From Salvia splendens (lineage: Eukaryota > Streptophyta > Magnoliopsida > Lamiales > Lamiaceae), in contig NC_056035.1 of assembly GCF_004379255.2 (NCBI RefSeq), positions 13,893,578-13,957,577 of the forward strand: a DNA stretch of 64,000 bases, given 5' to 3'. The notes under the pieces were generated by a model that saw nothing but the letters and a program-made list of their open reading frames with translations, was not told where the DNA came from and made no database searches. Each line of letters starts with the position of its first letter. Within the stretch, counting starts at the first letter, position 1. Below are positions 57,552-64,000 of the stretch, in pieces. A program made the position numbers and the translations under genes.

Positions 57552-57873
57552 TAGTATAATAGTTCACGAACGACGTCGTATACACGTCCCCAAAACAGGA
57601 TGAGAAATTTCAGAATAAGGGGTTAAATTCGCTGACCTTTCGTAATTAGGGATTCAATTCGCTGGTCTTTCATAATTTAGGATCGAGGCATACGTATTCT
57701 CCAGAATAAGGGATTTATGATATTTTATCTTATTTATATTCTTTTTTAATATTATTTCTCTCTAACCATTTATCAATTACCTAAATTACCCTCTTCAATT
57801 TTTTACCTAAATTCTACTTTATAAAAATTTCAGCGACCTAAATTCTATTTCATAAAAGTTTCAGCGCCATTTA

Positions 57874-59881
57874 GACCATCCACAACGGGACTCGCCGGCG
57901 TCTCGCGTCTCGTCTCAGCGAGACGAGACCCCGGCGAGACGCGTTGCAGCCTCCATCTCGTCCCGTCTCGTCGCGCGTCTCGTCGCGCGACTCGTCTCGC
58001 CGAGCCAGGAGACGAGCTGGCTCGCCACGCGCCTCGGCGACGTGGCGCAGCCCGGCGTCGTGCGTGACGCCCACTCGCCGGCCCGCGAGTGGGCGTCGTC
58101 ACGTGCTGACGCAATAAATATTTTTTTTTTAAAAAAAATCGAATTTAAATAAAAAAAAAAAATTTTGTAACGGTATTATTACCGTTTTTTTGTTTTTTTT
58201 TTATATTTTTTTTGTTTTTTATTAAATTTTTACTCTATAAATACTCCTAAACCCATCCTCATTTACACACAACTACACATCTATTCTTCATATCATCTAA
58301 ATTTTCTCTCAAATTTTCGCTGAAATTTTCATAACCCAACTCAAGATGTCCGGCGACGGCGAGGGCAACTATGGCGGCTCCGGCTCCGGCGGGTGGGATC
58401 TCAACTCATTCGGCGATTGGGAGAACATGATCAACACATTGGGCGGTGGAGGTTCGTCAACGCCGGGGACCCAGGGTTCGGCGACGCCGGGGGGGGTACC
58501 AACCACCCAATTTTGACCTTGATGCATATGTTCGTCCCAACGTCCCGCGGTTTTCGCAGGGATTATCCCAGATCCGGGAGGATTTTCCAGTTGATCCCAC
58601 GCCGGGAGTAGGCCGAGGCGGTGGAGGTGGCCGAGGCGGTGGAGGTGGCCGAGGCAGTGTACAACCCCAGACGGGCGAGGACGAGGAGGAAGAAGAGGAA
58701 GAGGATCTTGGCCGACATCCGTACAACAACCTCGAAACGATGGCGGTGTACAACGCCTGGATCACGGTCTCGTACGATCCCATCGTCGGGAATCAACAAA
58801 CCCGGAAGTGTTTCTGAGAAAAGGTTGTCGAGGTCTACCACCAAATAAAGCCGAACCGCTCCCGCAAGCGCACAGTTAAAATGATCCGCTGTCACTTTGA
58901 CCGAGTCGACCGACAGGTCAAAAAATTCTGCGGCATCTACTCGGCGGAAGAGGCGCGCTACCAAAGCGGCGCCACGGCCACCGACATTTTGACGTCCGCT
59001 TTGCGCGCCTACTACCAGGACGAGGGACATCAATTCAGATTTGTTGATGTTTGGCGCGCCGTCAAGGACGAGGAACGATGGGCCGGCGGTTTCCGCTCCA
59101 GCTCGGGCTCAAACTCGAAGCGCACGAAGCATACGGCGAGTGGCCAATACTCGTCTAGTGCTGGTGCGTCTGGTGGTGACACTGCTGAAGGCATCAGCCA
59201 ACATGATGCTGAATCCCAGGAGTTTGCGGGTACGGTCGGCGATGCAGGAGGATCCGCGAGTACGCGCCGTCGGCCGCAAGGGACGAAGGCGGCGAAAGCG
59301 GCTAGAGCAAGGAAGGGCCGAGGCGAATCAAGCCAGCCGGCCTCAGGATCGGGCTCGCGAGGAGGCTCGGACACACTTATGGTGGCGTACATGACCGCCA
59401 CAATGGCGGACACTTCCCGCTTCTCGCACTCCCAATACGCGGCCTGGTGGAACGGAATTGTGCATATGGCAGCACAACTTGGCCTTCCGACTCCCCCTCA
59501 ACCTCGACCGCCTCCGGAGGATGATTAGCCCTTCCGATTAATTTTTTTTTATTTTGTGTGTTTTTTTATTTTGTGTGTTTTTTTATTTTGTGTGTTTTTT
59601 TTATTTTGTGTGTTTTTTTATTTGTGTGTTTTTAATTTTGTTTTAATTTTAATAAAGTGTGTTTGTTTAAATTGAATTGGGTTTTAAAAAAATTATAAAT
59701 TAAATTGAATGAATAGTAATTAAGAGACGGTTATAGAGACGGTTAAGAGACGAAGCGTTGCAGCCTCCGTCTCTTAGTTAAGAGATGGAGGAAAAAAGGA
59801 CAGTGGGGCCCTCAAATAGTGCTCAAATAGTAGTTAAGAGACGGTTTAAGAGACGGTATAGAGACAGCGTTGTGGATGGCC
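57874..59881 (+). mobile_element. PIF/Harbinger element H nested in the MULE (2008 bp)
   Basis: Ends gaccatccacaacggg... and ...cgttgtggatggc(c), with TTA duplications (57871-57873 and 59882-59884). The left 240 bp are GC-rich (cgagacgag words, cactcgccggcccgcgagtg). The right part repeats agagacgg and matches, inverted, the left ends of elements B and E. It carries the most complete ORF1 gene of this family in the window. Confidence 0.87.
58346..59528 (+). pseudogene. Harbinger ORF1-type Myb/SANT protein, one frameshift and one stop
   Basis: ATG at 58346 (MSGDGEGNYGGSGSGGWDLN). The frame breaks at a G run near 58495 and continues in the frame NFDLDAYVRPNVPRFSQGL... with an acidic stretch. 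The Myb/SANT-like part begins HPYNNLETMAVYNAWITVS. A single in-frame TGA at 58815-58817 lies between RKCF and EKVVEVYHQIKP, and by position replaces a tryptophan-like codon. The frame then stays open through FCGIYSAEEARYQSG, FVDVWRAVKDEERWAGG and YMTATMADTSRF to the stop at 59526-59528. The related proteins are often labelled 'glutathione S-transferase T3-like' in plant databases, which is a misnomer. Confidence 0.8.
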
Positions 59882-59889
59882 TTAGTCTC

Positions 59890-60230
59890 CTCTTTTCCTC
59901 ACTCTGCCCGTTTCATCTCTCCCAATTTTTTTGGGATTTTTTTCTTGAAATGCACGAACACGACTGTAGAGTGGCCGCATTGTGAGCGTCTGGTGTAGCC
60001 GCCACCTCCTCCTTCTGCTGTGGACTGATCTCTGCCATTCCCTCTCTACAAAAAACCAAAGAGAAGAAGGGAGAACGCAGAAAGCAGAAAATTAGGGAGG
60101 CTGAATTTGTGGAGTTTGGCAGTAGTAATAAGAGTGGAGGAGGAGAGGTAAGAGGGCTATATAGCTATGTAGCGTCCACAGCTGGTTGTGATGTTTTCGA
60201 GAGAAATATACAGAGAGATAAAGAGTGAGA
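59890..60230 (-). pseudogene. Possible captured 5' gene fragment inside the MULE
   Basis: On the minus strand, a CT-rich leader-like stretch (about 60130-60045) precedes an ATG at 60038 with a coding-like start (MAEISPQQKEEVAATPDAHN), which runs 41 codons to a stop near 59913. Base composition differs from the AT-rich terminal repeats. This is what a Pack-MULE with the first exon of a host gene would look like. I cannot name the source gene, and chance is possible. Confidence 0.35.
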
Positions 60231-60488
60231 GACTACGGCTTTATTTTCAATTTCAAAAATAGACGAAGAATGTTGGATGGATAATTTAGGCAATTGATAA
60301 ATAGTTAGAGGGAAATAATATTAAAAAGGAGCATAAATGAGATAAAATATCACAAATCCCTTATTCTGGAGAATACGCATGCTTCGATCCTAAATTACGA
60401 ATTTAACCCCTTATTCCGAAATTTCTCAAACAGGATCGGTGGTGACCATTTGAATCACAGAATACCATTCCACTCCTCTCTCACCATA

Positions 60489-60833
60489 ATGCCGCCGTTC
60501 AAGCCGTTCGCGACCGCCGCAAACACTCTCCGGGCTCGCCTGACCCCGTCGCTTCGTACTCGTGGCGGAGGAGGCGGTCCAAGCCGCTGGACCACTCCGG
60601 GCCACGAAGAGCGACCCAAGGGCTTTGCCTTCAACCGGACGCCGGAGCCGGCTGGGCAATCGCGGAAGTGGGAGGATTGGGAGCTGCCGTGCTATCTCAC
60701 CAGTTTCCTAACCGTCGTCATCCTCGGAGTGGGCCTCAGCGCGAAGCCCGATCTCACGATCGAGACCTGGGCCCACCAGAAAGCCCTAGAACGGCTCGAA
60801 TCGGAAGCGTCGCAGCGCGCTAACTCTGATTGA
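60489..60833 (+). CDS. Mitochondrial complex I subunit ESSS / NDUFB11
   Basis: Single-exon coding sequence of 114 residues; start at the ATG of MPPFKPFATAANTL. This is a supernumerary membrane-arm subunit of NADH:ubiquinone oxidoreductase in the inner mitochondrial membrane. A basic, Ala/Arg-rich start suits import. Next are the highly conserved SRWTTPGHEERPKGFAFNRT and GQSRKWEDWELPCY segments, one transmembrane helix (YLTSFLTVVILGVGLSA) and KPDLTIETWAHQKALERLE at the C-terminus. Length is as in plant homologues. The codon-proximal upstream sequence is only 52 bp long before the MULE target duplication. A GT after the stop (gaggaaggtatct, 60835-60847) may begin a 3' UTR intron. Confidence 0.93.
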   Translation: MPPFKPFATAANTLRARLTPSLRTRGGGGGPSRWTTPGHEERPKGFAFNRTPEPAGQSRKWEDWELPCYLTSFLTVVILGVGLSAKPDLTIETWAHQKALERLESEASQRANSD

Positions 60834-62735
60834 CGAGGAAGGTATCTTCAATTTGCTTTCACTTTTCGTTTCCCCCTCTTCTTAATGACGGATGTGGCGA
60901 CGGAGGGATCTTCGTGACTATAAGAGTGTGTGCATCTGAACTGTTTGGAGAAATAAATGTAATTGACTGACTGGTTTTGCTCTTGGTGTTTTAGACTTTG
61001 TTGTTTTCGGATGCTATCAATATAAGGGATTTTCAGTGTTATAATTTTGTTGCTGCTGGAAGTTTGTGGTATTTATGTTTCATATGTTGCAGAATTCCAA
61101 CTAAGCTGTATGATGATTTTGAAATTTGGCGTTGTTATGTTGTAAATTATTTGATACTATGATTTTTTTCATTCTAATGCCAATTGGAGGCTTTATGATT
61201 GCTGTCTAAGTATGTTAATTGGTGTAATGAATGCCTCTGGTCAGTTGATTCCAGTTCGATGGTGTCTTTGTGATAATAATACCTCCTGTTACAATGTGTA
61301 TACTCTGATTAGGATCCATCATTTTCTTTACCGAATGTGAATAATATGTTTGATTCAGTCCCTGACTCCTTGTAAGTTAGTGTAGAATGTATAGATGAAT
61401 ACTAGTTTTTTAAAGTAATTTATACAGTAATGTGAATTGCTTTGAGCAATCTGGTTAAGGTTAGGGAAGGCACAACAAAGGATTTATCTTTGTTTATGAA
61501 TGCTACTTCTTGTTATGTTGAGATATTTAGGAGCCCTCCGCAGACGCTAGCCAGAAGATATTGATAAAAGGGAGGAAACTGACACCCTCGATTAGACCAT
61601 AGTAAAACAGGCAAGAAGGAATACTCGAGCCCCTATAACCCAATGAGCAACTCTAAATTTGAAGAAGGATGTAACCTAGTAGGTAGGAAATGGCACAAAC
61701 AGTTACAAGTTTCGGCTCTCTGTTTTATAAGTCAATAAAACTTGCTCCAAGAACTATGCTTCAGAGAGACGTGAAAGAGATAAATTCACAAAAGTATATG
61801 TTTTTTTTGGAGCGGTTTACCTAAATTTATTCATTTAGTTTTGATTCGTCTACATTATAATGTTTTCAGTTATGAAACTAATAGGATTTGTTTGGTGAAT
61901 TTTTATGCTCTACGTTTATGCATAATAACATCCAGAGTGATGCATTCATCTCTAGGTTGTTTGTGCTTGGTCTGCAACATCTTCATTTGCCACTCATATT
62001 TTGGACAGTCATTGTTGTTGTTTGAAGATTGCTTCTATCTGATGCTAGCTAGTATTGTCGTTGTGTGGAATGATGAAAACTGAATACCCAAGTGAAGTAG
62101 TTTAAACTTAGGAAGTGGGTTGATTTTTCACCAATATGCTCTAAGAATGACATCATCTAAGAATTCACAGGATTCAGATTGTAGTATCACTTGCTATGAG
62201 TGCTTTGAACATATAACTTTATAGTGTACTATGGTATCTCTCTTTAGTGACTTGGAAGCTGGCAGAAGAGCATCAGGGATGGAAGAGTGCCATGAAGTAG
62301 TAGGGTAGGGTTGCAAATGATAGTGTGATAATTATGAAGTGTCCAAACTTTTGTGCTACTTCAAATTTTTAACTTCATGTTTACGTGAAGCAAGTGTTGC
62401 TGTGTTAGAATAAAGTTTTTCGAAAGAATTCTTATATACACAGAACTACAGATATTTTCGTACTTTGATATTATAGTAATTGTACAATTTTAGTGAAGGC
62501 TAATAGGAGTAACTCATAATGCTAAGTTACAATACTAGGTATTGGTTGGAATTGCTACCAACGTCGGGCAAAATTTGGTATTTCTCGCAAATTTTAAACT
62601 TGTCTTAAATGTCATCAACTTTGTTCTATGTATGAATTCCCCATGATCTTGGTTTCCGGCTAGATTGAAATTGGCGTTGCTACAATTTGAAATTCATTAT
62701 TTTTATGTACTTCCTTAATCTCTTGAAAATAAATA

Positions 62736-62935
62736 TTCTTTCCATTTAGTTACGTCCCATAAAAATAATTTACTTTTATTTATGGTTAATTTTTTGCTGT
62801 CTAATGAGGTGAGTCTCATTCTTCCCTAGCAATACGTTAATTACTATTTTTTTTAATCTTTCTTCTAGTTTACCAATTGTGCATTAACATCTCTATTGTT
62901 CCAAAAACTGTCTATTTTTTATTGTATGGAGGGAG
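62736..62935. mobile_element. Stowaway-like MITE (degenerate left end)
   Basis: Left end ttctttccatttagttacgtcccataaaaa in short pieces, right end ...ttgtatggagggag followed by TA. Non-coding. Confidence 0.55.
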
Positions 62936-63074
62936 TATTAATTTGCTTTCAAGATCTCTTTTTTTTTATTTGGCGGCAGATGGGCAGTGGCAAAGTCCTC
63001 CACCAACATCACTTTCTGCCATTATTCTCCTAAGGTCGTCATAGCCACATAATATGGTGGGATGGAAGCCAATA

Positions 63075-63320
63075 CTCCCTCCGTCCCATAATAAGAGTCA
63101 CATTTGACCATTTCGGTTCGTTCCACAATAAGAGTCATATTTCATTTTTACCATAAATGGTAAGTAGGTTTCACATTACATAACTCACTTCACTCACATT
63201 TTATTATGAAACCAATATAAATAAGTGGACCTCATTTTATATTAACTTTTTCAACCCACTATTCTTTATTTTCTTAAAATCCGTGCTCACACCAAATGTG
63301 ACTCATACTGTTTGACAGAG
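63075..63320. mobile_element. Stowaway-like MITE (degenerate right end)
   Basis: Left end ctccctccgtcccataataa after TA; the right end (gtgactcatactgtttgacagag, then TA) is diverged. Contains an internal repeat of the ccacaataagagtcatattt motif. Non-coding. Confidence 0.65.
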
Positions 63321-64000
63321 TAATTTTTAGTGTATAGCTTTCCATTGATGTGGGCGGGATAGGGGTAGAAGCGAGAAGACGAAGGAAGGTGCTGGGATAG
63401 AAGGAGAAGCAATCTGTCGTTGGGTACAATTGTTCATCGAAAAATGACGTCGTTTAGAGCCTCCAAAACCGACATCATTTTAGTTAAAATTTGGCGAGTA
63501 TACGAAGATAAGCCGCTTGCCACATCGACTTTGATTTGGGTGGCAAAGAGTTAAGTTGGGGGCGGGTTGGGAAATTTGCACCATTCTATAAGGTGCAAGT
63601 TACTAATTTTGAAGATCAAATTTAAAGGGTGCAGGAAATATGCAAAGAATTGAAAATTTTAACATTTGTTCTGTTTGCAATTTCATACTAACCATACTAG
63701 TACTACCTTAGGTGAGAAAATCAATATACAAAATTAATGTAGATGAGTAAACGTTTGATTAGATGGGATAACAATTAGGATGAGAGAGAAGGCAAATTGG
63801 AAAGATAGAAGATGGGAGTCTAGCTAGTTATTGGCACAACTCAGGTTGTGGACGATTGAAATATGGGGCTATTGGTATGTAGACACATTGTTTTCTGGTG
63901 AATGAAACTAGTGACAATATTTGCATTAGTTTTTCAGTACTTGCTAGCTAGCTGTGCATTGTGCCTGTGCGGATCGGTTCATACAATTTCATGTTTCTGT

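Larger units (their letters stand above)
55268..57592. other. 2.3-kb spacer rich in MITEs
   Basis: No gene seen. About 55480-55740 on the minus strand holds a short frame (MSHKAAKKKVKEKALPTESS) that looks like a scrap of a Harbinger ORF1-type protein, with low certainty. Three Stowaway-like MITEs and a diverged repeat pair are listed separately. The last 40 bp lead into the MULE target site. Confidence 0.6.
57602..60427. mobile_element. Mutator-like element (about 0.8 kb without the nested insert)
   Basis: Long terminal inverted repeats begin gagaaatttcagaataagg at 57602 and end ...ccttattccgaaatttctc at 60427. They pair over about 200 bp (ggatcgaggcatacgtattctcc region on the left, its complement on the right); the left arm has an extra tandem ttcgctgac/ggtcttt segment. 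The 9-bp target duplication AAACAGGAT is perfect (57593-57601 and 60428-60436). Long terminal repeats with a 9-bp duplication are the mark of MULEs. The interior contains a nested Harbinger element and a short gene-like fragment; no transposase. The right end is only 52 bp from the ESSS start codon. Confidence 0.85.
60834..64000. other. 3' flank of ESSS and spacer
   Basis: Probably 3' UTR to about 61000, then AT-rich sequence without recognisable genes. Two MITEs (62736-62935 and 63075-63320) are listed separately. 63430-63480 has two related words, aaaatgacgtcgttt and aaaaccgacatcatttt. No transposon with clear ends covers 61100-62730. Confidence 0.6.

Noticed and set aside
60450..60488. An upstream extension of the ESSS protein
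   Set aside because: It begins at a TTG; the ATG at 60489 gives the typical short basic N-terminus.
63430..63480. tgacgtcg motif as a bZIP/CRE-type regulatory site
   Set aside because: A single palindromic ACGT word without a gene nearby is not enough evidence.

Overview
This is nuclear DNA from a flowering plant, probably a core eudicot. The protein-coding genes are split by short GT-AG introns. The spacers are AT-rich and crowded with plant-type transposons: a Tekay/Del-type Ty3-gypsy retrotransposon, PIF/Harbinger elements with 3-bp TAA/TTA target duplications, Stowaway-like MITEs with TA duplications, a Mutator-like element, a foldback element and a tRNA-derived SINE. The exact taxon cannot be fixed from the sequence; an asterid would fit, but that is a guess.

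Layout. (1) 1-18886: two nearly identical, intact Ty3-gypsy chromovirus copies in tandem, sharing the middle LTR (LTR-internal-LTR-internal-LTR; the first LTR is cut by the window edge). The array abuts one arm of a large inverted-repeat (foldback) element at 18887-20505 and probably inserted into it. (2) 20506-23928: (TA)n, two Stowaway-like MITEs and a Harbinger element with a decayed ORF1-type gene. (3) 24044-27609: a complete 13-exon homologue of bacterial MurD (peptidoglycan precursor ligase), presumably plastid-targeted. (4) 27610-31838: MITE-rich spacer. (5) 31839-34426: a two-exon LRR receptor-like pseudokinase. (6) 35458-36738: a Harbinger-family element whose coding interior is replaced by a tandem array of nine 'USE + TATA' units that look like plant snRNA promoters. 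(7) 39721-41491: a six-exon bHLH gene of the bHLH130/FBH4 type. (8) 41943-47988: two more Harbinger elements, one carrying a gag-only retrotransposon remnant. (9) 48511-52088: a bHLH48/bHLH60-type gene. (10) 52850-55267: two Harbinger derivatives with pieces of the transposase. (11) 57602-60427: a Mutator-like element with a perfect 9-bp target duplication and a nested Harbinger element, ending about 50 bp before the start codon of (12) 60489-60833, the mitochondrial complex I subunit ESSS/NDUFB11. (13) 60834-64000: spacer with two MITEs.

The host genes do not form a pathway. The set LRR kinase, bHLH130-like, bHLH48-like and ESSS appears to match, as I recall it, the neighbouring Arabidopsis loci At2g42280-At2g42310, so this is an old microsyntenic block inflated by transposons. 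The most unusual feature is the snRNA-promoter-like array in the Harbinger element at 35458-36738. Next are the MULE/Harbinger nest that must supply most of the upstream region of ESSS, and the upstream accessory ORFs and GC-rich LTR minisatellite of the tandem chromovirus.
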